The translations under genes were made by a program, and so were the position numbers. From Oceanivirga miroungae (GTDB lineage: Bacteria > Fusobacteriota > Fusobacteriia > Fusobacteriales > Leptotrichiaceae), in contig NZ_CABWIB010000001.1 in the NCBI RefSeq assembly GCF_902505095.1, forward strand, positions 1,254,688 through 1,318,687: DNA of 64,000 nucleotides, in the 5' to 3' direction. The stretch's first letter is position 1, and every line of letters begins with the position of its first letter. Below the pieces are notes generated by a model. That model made no database searches. It was not told the origin of the DNA and saw nothing but the letters and a program-made list of their open reading frames with translations. Shown here one piece after another: positions 39,145-48,205 of the stretch.

Positions 39145-40677
39145 TTAATTATTTACTCCGTATTTTTCCATCATTTCATCTAAGTCTTCTTTAGCTTCAA
39201 CTTCATCTACTCTTTTTGGTGATAAGATGATTGAACCTTTTTGACCGTTAGAATCTATTACAACTACTTTTACTTTATCTCCTAATTTTAATTCTCCAGA
39301 TACTTCTCTTTTTGGAATTAATCCTTTGAATCTTGGTGTTAATTCTGCTAAGTATGCATTTTCTAATTCATTTGTAACTACTACATCAGCAAAATCTCCT
39401 ATAGCATATTTTTCATGTGCTTCTAACCATGGAGAAACTACTAATTCTTTAATTGAAGCTGCAATTTTTCTATTTTCTTTGTCTACTTCAATTATTACAA
39501 CGTCTACTTCGTCTCCTTCATGTAATTCTGGAGTTTCTTCTTTTAACCATGCATATTCATTTTTTCTAACAAATGCTTCTAATTTATTTTCTAGTTCAAC
39601 AAACATACCATAATCTTGCATAAATATTATTTTTGCTGTATTTTTGTCTCCTTCTTGAACTGTTTCATCTATATTTTCCCATTTTTCATCTAATATTTTC
39701 TTAGCACTTAATGAGATTCTTTGTTTTTCATCATTTATAGCTTCTACTACAAATTCTATTTTATCTCCAACAGTAAATGTTCTATCTAATTGGAAGAATT
39801 TTCTATATGATACATCTGATATATGCATAAATCCTTCATCATTTGTACCATCTATATCAATTACTAAACCAAAATCAAGTATTTCTTTTATAACTCCACT
39901 TAATTTTTGTCCTACTTCATATCTTTCTCTTGTTTTTACCCAAGGATCTTCAGTTAATTGTTTGATACTTAATTTTATTCTAGATTTTTCTTTATTTAAT
40001 TCTATAACTTTAGCTTTAACCTTGTCTCCTACTTTGTAGATTGCTTTTATATCGCTTACTTGTTCCCAGCTTAATTCAGAAATATGTACAAGTCCTGTTA
40101 AAACTCCTAAATCTAGTATTAATCCAAAGTCTAATACTTCTTTAACTACACCTTCTAAAACATCATTTACAGAAATTTTATCTAAAAATTCCTTTGTTCC
40201 TTTTTTAAGGAAATCTACTCTTGATAAAGTAATTCCTTTTCTATTTTTGTCTTTAACAACAAATTCCATAGTTTTTGAAACAATATCATTTCCTCTTGTT
40301 CCTGATAATGAGAATGGTAAAAATGCATTATTAGATCCCATTTTAACTGTAAATCCACCTTTTACTTTTTTAGTAACTGTTCCTTCTACAACATCCTCGA
40401 TAGCTATTTTATCTAATTCTTTTAATCTATCTAAAGCTATTTTTGATACTATAATAAAGTCTTCTTCAGGTCTCATAACTTGAACAGATATAGTATCCCC
40501 TATTTTTTTATCTTCTATTTCAAACGCTCTTACACGCCCCTCAAGTTTACCGTTAATATCTAAATAACCGTATTCTTGATCTACCCTTACTATAATTGCA
40601 TCATCTATAACAGAACCAGATTTATGTTCACTTGGTTGGTACTCTGTTAATAGTTCTTCAAATTTTAAATCATTCAT
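39145..40677 (-). CDS. rpsA: Ribosomal protein bS1-like, multi-S1-domain
   Basis: About 510 residues made of successive S1 RNA-binding domains: repeats such as GLILDLGVLTGLVHISELSWEQ and GLVIDIDGTNDEGFMHISDVS, five to six in all. In Gram-negative bacteria S1 loads structured mRNAs on the 30S subunit. ATG 40677 is used; the upstream ATGs overlap the ptsH end. It follows ptsH directly and is probably co-transcribed. Confidence 0.87.
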   Translation of the reverse strand: MNDLKFEELLTEYQPSEHKSGSVIDDAIIVRVDQEYGYLDINGKLEGRVRAFEIEDKKIGDTISVQVMRPEEDFIIVSKIALDRLKELDKIAIEDVVEGTVTKKVKGGFTVKMGSNNAFLPFSLSGTRGNDIVSKTMEFVVKDKNRKGITLSRVDFLKKGTKEFLDKISVNDVLEGVVKEVLDFGLILDLGVLTGLVHISELSWEQVSDIKAIYKVGDKVKAKVIELNKEKSRIKLSIKQLTEDPWVKTRERYEVGQKLSGVIKEILDFGLVIDIDGTNDEGFMHISDVSYRKFFQLDRTFTVGDKIEFVVEAINDEKQRISLSAKKILDEKWENIDETVQEGDKNTAKIIFMQDYGMFVELENKLEAFVRKNEYAWLKEETPELHEGDEVDVVIIEVDKENRKIAASIKELVVSPWLEAHEKYAIGDFADVVVTNELENAYLAELTPRFKGLIPKREVSGELKLGDKVKVVVIDSNGQKGSIILSPKRVDEVEAKEDLDEMMEKYGVNN

Positions 40678-40696
40678 TTTTTTATTTTCTCCTTTT

Positions 40697-40981
40697 TTAG
40701 ATTTCATCAAATTTCAAGACCTCAACCAAATACTTTAAATCATCTATTAGTTTTTGTTCACTTAAATCATCGTTTTCACTTGATTCTACTATTACAGTAA
40801 ACTTTTCTCCTTTAGATAATGCTAAAAGCATTAGCCCCATTACATTTTTAGCGTCTATTATTTCATCATTAGCATAAACACTAACATCACCTTTAAACTG
40901 TTGAGTAATTTCTACGATTTTTGTAGATGGTCTTGCGTGAAGACCTTGTTCATTTTTTATAATCAAATCAACTTTCTTCAT
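40697..40981 (-). CDS. ptsH: PTS phosphocarrier protein HPr
   Basis: 94 residues, slightly long for HPr. The active-site His15 lies in GLHARPSTK. The region that carries regulatory Ser46 in Firmicutes HPr reads DAKNVMGLMLLAL, with Asn at position 46, so HPr-kinase control by Ser46 phosphorylation is not possible on this copy. It passes phosphate from enzyme I to EIIA domains. rpsA follows; no ptsI is adjacent. Confidence 0.9.
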   Translation of the reverse strand: MKKVDLIIKNEQGLHARPSTKIVEITQQFKGDVSVYANDEIIDAKNVMGLMLLALSKGEKFTVIVESSENDDLSEQKLIDDLKYLVEVLKFDEI

Positions 40982-41001
40982 AACTTCACCTTTTGATTTA
41001 C

Positions 41002-41030
41002 ATTATACACCATAATTTAAAAAAAGTCTA
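41002..41030 (-). promoter_or_regulatory. ptsH promoter
   Basis: Minus strand TAGACT (41030-41025), 17-base spacer, TATAAT (41007-41002). Confidence 0.55.
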
Positions 41031-41076
41031 ATTTTTTTTATCAGTAAAAATTAAGTTTATTTTTACTAAAACTCTC

Positions 41077-42516
41077 TTATTTAACTATACTTTCATAAGG
41101 CTCTAATTCAATGATATTTTTATCTAAATTTATAGTTTTTTTCTTATCGCTTAAATTATGAATTATGTATTTCACCTTTCCTTTATATTTCATTTTATAA
41201 CTAAACACTTCATTATCTTTTAAATCTAGTTTTTCATATTTACCATATTTTATTTCTCTATTATCTTTTCTTATTTTTATCCATTTTTTATAATGATTTA
41301 ATAAAGATTTGGGATTATTTAGCTGCGTATAATAATCATTTGTTTCTATATTATCTCTATTATATACCCAATTAGTTTGGTAATTATCTCCCCATAAATA
41401 TCCTTCTCTTATATGCTCATCTGGTTTATCACCTTTCATTCCAAGTTCTTCACCGTAATATATATATGGATTACCAGGTAATGTTAATAATATACTTGCT
41501 GCTAGCTTTAATCTTTTTAATTCATTTACACTACTAGCTATTCTTTTTTGGTCATGGTTTGTCAAAAATGGAGCGTCCATATATTCTTTATTAACACTTT
41601 CATTTTTTTCATATATTTTTTCTAATTCGTTAGATATTTTTTCGCTATTTTTAGATGCTAGTGTATAAGGAATTAATTTAGTTGATAAGGTAAAATTAAA
41701 ATTTGAATCCAAAGATTTATAATACTTTGATATTCTTATGCTATCACTCCATACTTCACCTACAAAATATGCATCATTTTTAATACTTTTAACCGCATCT
41801 TTAAATTCTTTTAAAACTTTTATATTTTCAGAATCAAGATCTACAATATTTCTTTTTGACTCCTTATAAGCATATAAGTGCATAGCAGCATCTATTCTAT
41901 AACCATCTATATCAAACTCTTTTACCCAGTATTTAGCATAGTCTATCATATTTTTTCTGACTTCTTTATTATCAAAATTAAGATCTGGCATACCACTATA
42001 AAAAAGGGCATAGTAAGCAGTATCTTTATCTAAATCATTCCAAGTTTTAGGCCCTAATATAGCTAAATCCTTTTTATATCTTTTGTCTTTTTTAGATGTA
42101 ATTACATAATAGTCTTTATATTTTCCTAAATCTTTAAACCAAGGGTGATTTATACTAGTATGATTTAACGGAAAATCAAGTATTACTTTAATATTTAATT
42201 TATGTGCTTTTTTTACTAAGTTTTTCAAATCTTCTTTTGTGCCAAATTCCTTATCTACACTCATATAATCTTCTACATCATATTTATGACTACTACTTGA
42301 TTTAAATATCGGGCTTAACCAAATCCCTTCAATCCCTAAATCACTTAGCTTCTCTAACTTAGCACTTATTCCATTCAAATCTCCTATACCATCAGAATTA
42401 CTATCAGAAAAACTTCTTACAAAAATTTCATAGTATATCCTATTCTTATCTTCATCTTTTTTACTACAAGATACTAGAAAAATTGCTGTAATTACTAAAA
42501 TTATCAATCTTCTCAT
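41077..42516 (-). CDS. GH13 alpha-amylase family lipoprotein
   Basis: 479 residues. Lipoprotein signal MRRLIILVITAIFLVSCSKK (lipobox LVSC), then a GH13 barrel: FNLNH-type region DFPLNHTS, nucleophile Asp in DGYRIDAAMH, acid/base Glu in FVGEVWSDS, and TNHDQKR. It should hydrolyse alpha-glucans or oligosaccharides on the outer surface or in the periplasm. It overlaps the HAD gene by 4 bases and belongs to a four-gene sugar cluster with an aldose epimerase-like protein and a PTS EIIB. Confidence 0.87.
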   Translation of the reverse strand: MRRLIILVITAIFLVSCSKKDEDKNRIYYEIFVRSFSDSNSDGIGDLNGISAKLEKLSDLGIEGIWLSPIFKSSSSHKYDVEDYMSVDKEFGTKEDLKNLVKKAHKLNIKVILDFPLNHTSINHPWFKDLGKYKDYYVITSKKDKRYKKDLAILGPKTWNDLDKDTAYYALFYSGMPDLNFDNKEVRKNMIDYAKYWVKEFDIDGYRIDAAMHLYAYKESKRNIVDLDSENIKVLKEFKDAVKSIKNDAYFVGEVWSDSIRISKYYKSLDSNFNFTLSTKLIPYTLASKNSEKISNELEKIYEKNESVNKEYMDAPFLTNHDQKRIASSVNELKRLKLAASILLTLPGNPYIYYGEELGMKGDKPDEHIREGYLWGDNYQTNWVYNRDNIETNDYYTQLNNPKSLLNHYKKWIKIRKDNREIKYGKYEKLDLKDNEVFSYKMKYKGKVKYIIHNLSDKKKTINLDKNIIELEPYESIVK

Positions 42517-43328
42517 ATTTCAAAAATCCTAATTATTTCTTTTTCTACGCCACAGTTATTATTATCATATTTAGTTATATATTTAGCATTTTCAAGTAAT
42601 ACTTTATCTGAATTTATCATAGCATAACCAAATCCAACTTCATCCAGCATTTCTTTATCATTTTCACCATTCCCAAAGGCCAGTACATCAGATAATTCAA
42701 TTTTTAATTTATCAGCTAAAATTTTTAAAGCACTTGCCTTATTAACTCCATTATTAGTAACTTCAACTAGTAAGTTAGTATTTCTTGCTTGACTTATATT
42801 TTCTTTATACTCGCTATTTTCTATTAGATTATATATATCATCAACTTCTTTTCCTGTTGCGAAAAACATAATTTTTAGCTTGTTTTCAGGAAACTCTGAT
42901 ATCTTAGATATATTAATTCCTTTTGTAAAATTAACATCATTTTCAAGGTCTACTCTTTTATCATAATTATATGTGTAAAGTTTTTCCCAATCATGTATAG
43001 CAATAGGATTTTTAAATCCATTAGATACGATAAGATTTATTATACCGTCTGCTATTTTATTATCTAATTTTTTATCGTATATTATTTTCCCATTTTTTAC
43101 ATCATATATTTCTGCACCATTATGTCCTATTACATAATTAACTCTATCTTTTATCCCAAGTCTTGATAAAAGCTCAACAATTCCAGCGGTTGCACGTCCA
43201 CTTGCAAAAATTATTGGAATCCCTATACTAAATATTTTATCAATATATCTTAAATCTTTTTTAAAATGAGAATCATCTAAAAATGTTCCATCAAAATCTA
43301 TAGCTATTAACCCTATTTTTTCTTTCAA
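42513..43328 (-). CDS. HAD-superfamily Cof-type sugar phosphatase
   Basis: 271 residues. Motif I is DFDGTFLDDSH, motif II Ser/Thr region IIFASGRATAG, and motif IV FGNGENDKEMLDEVGFGYAM. This is the Cof/type IIB HAD fold, usually phosphatases of sugar phosphates or flavin cofactors. Substrate not predictable. Its position in a glucan-use cluster suggests a sugar phosphate. Confidence 0.83.
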   Translation of the reverse strand: MKEKIGLIAIDFDGTFLDDSHFKKDLRYIDKIFSIGIPIIFASGRATAGIVELLSRLGIKDRVNYVIGHNGAEIYDVKNGKIIYDKKLDNKIADGIINLIVSNGFKNPIAIHDWEKLYTYNYDKRVDLENDVNFTKGINISKISEFPENKLKIMFFATGKEVDDIYNLIENSEYKENISQARNTNLLVEVTNNGVNKASALKILADKLKIELSDVLAFGNGENDKEMLDEVGFGYAMINSDKVLLENAKYITKYDNNNCGVEKEIIRIFEI

Positions 43329-43351
43329 TTTTTACCCCTTTATTCTAAACT

Positions 43352-43390
43352 AAAACCAAGTAAAATAATAAAATATCTACTTGGTTTTTT
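43352..43390 (-). terminator. Terminator after the aldose epimerase-like gene
   Basis: AAAACCAAGTA and TACTTGGTTTT arms with T-runs. Confidence 0.5.
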
Positions 43391-43392
43391 AC

Positions 43393-44256
43393 TTATTTTT
43401 CAAAAATATATACTACACTACTTGTGAAAGTCTTATCTTTTTCTAACTTAACTATCCCTTTTTTTGTTTCTAGCTTATGGTCTGTATCTGTAAAATCAGT
43501 TATTCCATACCATGGTTCAACACAAACAAATTGTGATCCTTGTGGTCTCCAGTAAGCGACATAATCAAATGGCTCATTGTGTATTACACTTACTTTTCTA
43601 GTTGAATTTTTGTCTATTATTTCTGTCTTATTTGAAATATTTCCATCAAATATGATAGCATCATTTTCAAATAATTTATCTGTTATTTCTAATATATCAG
43701 AATTTTCTTTTATTAAATTTTTAACATTAGGAGATACAAATGCTCCATCTATAGGTATATTTTCTAACTTAGTTTTTTTATCTAATTTTAAATAATAGTT
43801 TTCAAAATTTGTTGGTAAGAAAAATGCTGTATGATAACCTAATGAGAAATACATTTCTTCTTTCCCTGTATTATATACCTTATACTCCATTTTTATGCTA
43901 TTTTCATTTAATATTTCATAGCTTAACACTAATTTAAAATCAAATGGATATACTTTTTTAGTTTCTTCATTTGATAAAAGTACATAACTTATTTTATTTT
44001 CTGTTTTTTCTAATAGTTCAAATTCTTTATCTCTTGCAAATCCATGTCTTGTATTTAAACTATATTCTTTTCCTTTGTATATATACTTTCCATCTAAAAG
44101 TCCACCTACAAACGGAAATAGAATAGGTGAAGATTTAGCCCAATGTTCTTTACCATTCCATATAAATTCTTCTCCATCCACAATAGCAGAGAATAACTCT
44201 GCCCCTTTTTTTCTAACTTTAATTTCTACATTAGCATATCTTAAGTTTTCTTCCAT
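43393..44256 (-). CDS. Aldose 1-epimerase-like protein (LacX type)
   Basis: 287 residues. Galactose-mutarotase fold with FPFVGGLLDGKYIYKGKEYSLNTRHGFARDKEFELLE, where NTRHGFARD matches the LacX-type active-site His. Later FSLGYHTAFFLP provides the second His and VCVEPWYG the catalytic Glu region. Converts alpha and beta anomers of aldoses or hexose phosphates. Follows the EIIB gene, so a role in sugar entry into glycolysis is likely. Confidence 0.82.
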   Translation of the reverse strand: MEENLRYANVEIKVRKKGAELFSAIVDGEEFIWNGKEHWAKSSPILFPFVGGLLDGKYIYKGKEYSLNTRHGFARDKEFELLEKTENKISYVLLSNEETKKVYPFDFKLVLSYEILNENSIKMEYKVYNTGKEEMYFSLGYHTAFFLPTNFENYYLKLDKKTKLENIPIDGAFVSPNVKNLIKENSDILEITDKLFENDAIIFDGNISNKTEIIDKNSTRKVSVIHNEPFDYVAYWRPQGSQFVCVEPWYGITDFTDTDHKLETKKGIVKLEKDKTFTSSVVYIFEK

Positions 44257-44270
44257 TTTTCTCTTCTTTC

Positions 44271-44747
44271 TTATTTAATTTTTTCTTCTATTTCTTTTCT
44301 GTATTCTTCAGCTTTTTTCCCGTATATAACTTGAACTCCACTACTTGCTCTTATTACACCTTTTGCTTCTAGGTTTTCTTCCCAATATGAATTATTAAAC
44401 ACCTTTGATTCATCTTTTACTATTACTCTTAACTTAGTACTACATGCATCTACTTTTTCTATATTTCCTTTACCACCTAGTGCCTCTATTATTTTATCTG
44501 ATAACTCATCATCTAATTTTTCTTCTATTTCTTTTCTGTATTCTTCAGCTTTTTTCCCGTATATGACTTGAACTCCACTACTTGCTCTTATTACACCTTT
44601 TGCTTCTAGGTTTTCTTCCCAATATGAATTATTAAACACCTTTGATTCATCTTTTACTATTACTCTTAACTTAGTACTACATGCATCTACTTTTTCTATA
44701 TTTTCTTTACCACCTAGTGCTTCTATTATTTTATTGATTTCTGTCAT
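44271..44747 (-). CDS. Tandemly duplicated PTS glucose-family EIIB domain protein
   Basis: 158 residues consisting of two almost identical EIIB domains (about 1-78 and 80-158). Each has the phosphocysteine motif EKVDACSTKLRV (Cys23 and Cys102) and RASSGVQVIYGKKAEEY. No EIIA or EIIC is fused or adjacent. EIIB domains carry phosphate from EIIA to the incoming sugar. The two copies match at DNA level with a 237-bp period, so the duplication is recent. It may serve an EIIC encoded elsewhere. Starts behind GGGAGG. Confidence 0.87.
   Translation of the reverse strand: MTEINKIIEALGGKENIEKVDACSTKLRVIVKDESKVFNNSYWEENLEAKGVIRASSGVQVIYGKKAEEYRKEIEEKLDDELSDKIIEALGGKGNIEKVDACSTKLRVIVKDESKVFNNSYWEENLEAKGVIRASSGVQVIYGKKAEEYRKEIEEKIK
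44284..44740 (-). repeat. 237-bp direct tandem repeat inside the EIIB gene
   Basis: 44284-44503 and 44521-44740 match with only a few substitutions, e.g. TATATAACTTG at 44324 versus TATATGACTTG at 44561. In frame (79 codons). Confidence 0.85.
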
Positions 44748-44894
44748 TTCTAGCCTCCCTATTTGTCCAATATTTACATAGTTATAAAATATTTTAACCT
44801 ATTATTTAGTTTTTTTCAATTAGTTAAATATGTTCGTTTTTAACTATTTAATATTCTAAATTATATAAAATTACAAATTTAACTTTGAAATGTA

Positions 44895-47800
44895 ATTTTA
44901 GACATATTGAATTCTACACAGCTCTTAAACCAAAAAGAAGATTTAATTGCAATGGAAGTAAGTTTTAGACATATTAAATTTTACACAACTCTCAAACAAC
45001 TATTACTCATTTTAAAAGATAAACTTGGTTTTAGACATATTAAATTTTACACAACTCTCAAACATATAAGATATTATCTCCTAAAAATTATTTGTTTTAG
45101 ACATATTAAATTTTACACAACTCTCAAACGAATATTTAATATTTTACAATATGAATATAGTTTTAGACATATTAAATTTTACACAACTCTCAAACAAGAA
45201 ATCGTATTAACATCAGTTGAAAAAGGTTTTAGACATATTAAATTTTACACAACTCTCAAACTATATTTAGGGTTATGTTTTACAAATCTATGTTTTAGAC
45301 ATATTAAATTTTACACAACTCTCAAACTATCAGGTTGTCTTGTCTTATTTATATCAAGTTTTAGACATATTAAATTTTACACAACTCTCAAACCTTTCAT
45401 TAAGCCTTGTACCGCTTGTTCAGGTTTTAGACATATTAAATTTTACACAACTCTCAAACAAGCGGATTATCAAATACTAATGCTGTACTGTTTTAGACAT
45501 ATTAAATTTTACACAACTCTCAAACATGCTAATCTGCAAAATTCTTAACATTGAAGTTTTAGACATATTAAATTTTACACAACTCTCAAACACTAGCAAA
45601 ACTACTATTTCTATCAACTTTGTTTTAGACATATTAAATTTTACACAACTCTCAAACGGAAAATAGGAGATATATTAACATTATCTAGTTTTAGACATAT
45701 TAAATTTTACACAACTCTCAAACTTGTAAGTACTTTTCACCTGAATTTTATAAGTTTTAGACATATTAAATTTTACACAACTCTCAAACTTGTAAGTACT
45801 TTTCACCTGAATTTTATAAGTTTTAGACATATTAAATTTTACACAACTCTCAAACATAAACCTAACAACTCAATAAGAATATCAGGTTTTAGACATATTA
45901 AATTTTACACAACTCTCAAACGGAACTGAATCTGTAATAAATGAAACAGCTGTTTTAGACATATTAAATTTTACACAACTCTCAAACGAATTACAAAAAT
46001 TTTTTCAAAAAAATTAAGTTTTAGACATATTAAATTTTACACAACTCTCAAACTGTTACAAATCCTATTTATGCAGCAATGACGTTTTAGACATATTAAA
46101 TTTTACACAACTCTCAAACGACCAGTATAACACATTTTTTCTATCTCCTGTTTTAGACATATTAAATTTTACACAACTCTCAAACTTTTGGAACAAAATG
46201 AACTATACCTAGCCAGTTTTAGACATATTAAATTTTACACAACTCTCAAACCCTCAAAATAATCAAGAAACTATAGATATAGTTTTAGACATATTAAATT
46301 TTACACAACTCTCAAACTAGCCCCCCTATAATAAATAAATGGAGTCAGTTTTAGACATATTAAATTTTACACAACTCTCAAACATTTTTATGGCTAATGA
46401 AATAGTAAAGTATGTTTTAGACATATTAAATTTTACACAACTCTCAAACAGACGCTATTGAGAACGAGTTAAAGACAGTGTTTTAGACATATTAAATTTT
46501 ACACAACTCTCAAACTATGAAAAAGAAAATTAAAAATTTAAAAATGTTTTAGACATATTAAATTTTACACAACTCTCAAACGCCTTGACTATTCTTTTAT
46601 TTATCTTTAATGTTTTAGACATATTAAATTTTACACAACTCTCAAACAGTACAGGACGTTGGCAAGCCGATTCAATGGTTTTAGACATATTAAATTTTAC
46701 ACAACTCTCAAACAGAGGCAATTCAATGGAGGACAAAATTCCTGTTTTAGACATATTAAATTTTACACAACTCTCAAACATATACATAGCTTATTTTGTT
46801 GATACATATGTTTTAGACATATTAAATTTTACACAACTCTCAAACGGACACAGTCAGAAACAGTGAATATTGGTAGTTTTAGACATATTAAATTTTACAC
46901 AACTCTCAAACGCATGTGAGTGTCTAAAACAGTGTGTTGTAGTTTTAGACATATTAAATTTTACACAACTCTCAAACAATTAGAAAAGAAACAAGAATTA
47001 AAAGATAGTTTTAGACATATTAAATTTTACACAACTCTCAAACATAGACCAGGACAAGATAAAAAAGTATTAAGTTTTAGACATATTAAATTTTACACAA
47101 CTCTCAAACTACAGTTCAATAAGGATTCTTGGGATGAAAGTTTTAGACATATTAAATTTTACACAACTCTCAAACATTACTTGTGGGTAAATATCAAAAA
47201 AGAGGGTTTTAGACATATTAAATTTTACACAACTCTCAAACATATACAGTTGTAGAAAAAAGAAACAAGGAGTTTTAGACATATTAAATTTTACACAACT
47301 CTCAAACTAATATTTAGTATAAATGATATAGGTAAACGTTTTAGACATATTAAATTTTACACAACTCTCAAACAGTATTTGTGTGTTTTTTTGTTTTGGG
47401 GGCGTTTTAGACATATTAAATTTTACACAACTCTCAAACCTACTAAAATTGAAAATTTTAGCCTTTATTGTTTTAGACATATTAAATTTTACACAACTCT
47501 CAAACACAACTACACAAGATAATTTTGGGAATGTAGTTTTAGACATATTAAATTTTACACAACTCTCAAACATTAAATTAAATAAGTATTCTAAATTTTC
47601 AGTTTTAGACATATTAAATTTTACACAACTCTCAAACGACGACAATATCACAGGAGAGGCAATCCGTGTTTTAGACATATTAAATTTTACACAACTCTCA
47701 AACTTATTTGTATTAACATCAAAGAATCCGTCAGTTTTAGACATATTAAATTTTACACAACTCTCAAACAGTATGGAAGACAAAATATTAAGAGTAGAAG

Positions 47801-48099
47801 TTTTAGACATATTAAATTTTACACAACTCTCAAACATTCGTATGTCCCTGTTGGGTAGTATAAGAGTTTTAGACATATTAAATTTTACACAACTCTCAAA
47901 CTTAAAGAATGAATATATATGAAATAGCAAAGTTTTAGACATATTAAATTTTACACAACTCTCAAACATATCTTATTATGTTTTTTTAAGTTTGTTAGTT
48001 TTAGACATATTAAATTTTACACAACTCTCAAACATATCTTTAAATTCGTTAACTAATATTATAGTTTTAGACATATTAAATTTTACACAACTCTCAAAC
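44895..48099 (-). CRISPR. Type II-A CRISPR array, 48 repeats plus one degenerate, 48 spacers
   Basis: 36-bp repeats; on the transcribed minus strand they begin GTTTGAGAGTTGTGTAAAAT and end AATATGTCTAAAAC. All 48 copies from 44962 to 48099 look identical and fall on an exact 66-bp period, so every spacer between them is 30 bp. A terminal copy at 44895-44930 has five substitutions and marks the leader-distal end; its spacer is 31 bp. Direction is set by the degenerate end, by csn2 on the other side, and by ATTTGAG at the leader junction. The two spacers at 45724 and 45790 are identical. Plus- and minus-strand open frames through the array are artefacts. Confidence 0.97.
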
Positions 48100-48205
48100 C
48101 TCAAATTCAAATTTTTGAGGCTTGTAGAAATATAAAATGTGATATGCCTTTTAGTTAATACTGTTTTTATAAAACTTTTAGGAATAACGACTTCCTTGTA
48201 TTAAC
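48100..48205 (-). promoter_or_regulatory. CRISPR leader
   Basis: 106 bases between csn2 and the first repeat. The last seven bases before the repeat (minus strand) are ATTTGAG, the leader-anchoring motif used by type II-A integration. Further up are a perfect 8-bp inverted repeat GTTAATAC (48205-48198)/GTATTAAC (48162-48155) enclosing the hairpin AGGAA-GTCGTTA-TTCCT, and a sequence at 48129-48113 partly complementary to the repeat 5' end. Confidence 0.8.

Noticed and set aside
41031-41076. Terminator after the amylase gene
   Set aside because: The stem AGTAAAAAT/ATTTTTACT is present, but no T-run follows it on the minus strand, so I do not call it.
44895-44961. Degenerate repeat as a tracrRNA anti-repeat
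   Set aside because: It matches the full 36 bp of the repeat and is followed after 31 bases by a normal repeat, leaving no room for a tracrRNA tail. It is the leader-distal end of the array.
44907-47969. Long open frames on both strands made of repeated FRHIKFYTTLK, ESCVKFNMSKT and LDILNFTQLSN units
   Set aside because: They are the CRISPR array read as protein: the 66-bp period is a multiple of three, so frames stay open. No ribosome site or codon signal.
44895-48099. Array transcribed on the plus strand (repeat starting GTTTTAGACATATT)
   Set aside because: The degenerate repeat lies at the low-coordinate end, csn2 and an ATTTGAG leader end are at the other, and all cas genes run on the minus strand.
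48113-48129. A true tracrRNA encoded in the leader
   Set aside because: The anti-repeat-like segment matches at only 12 of 17 bases, and what follows on its strand is the array itself. Kept only as a structural observation.
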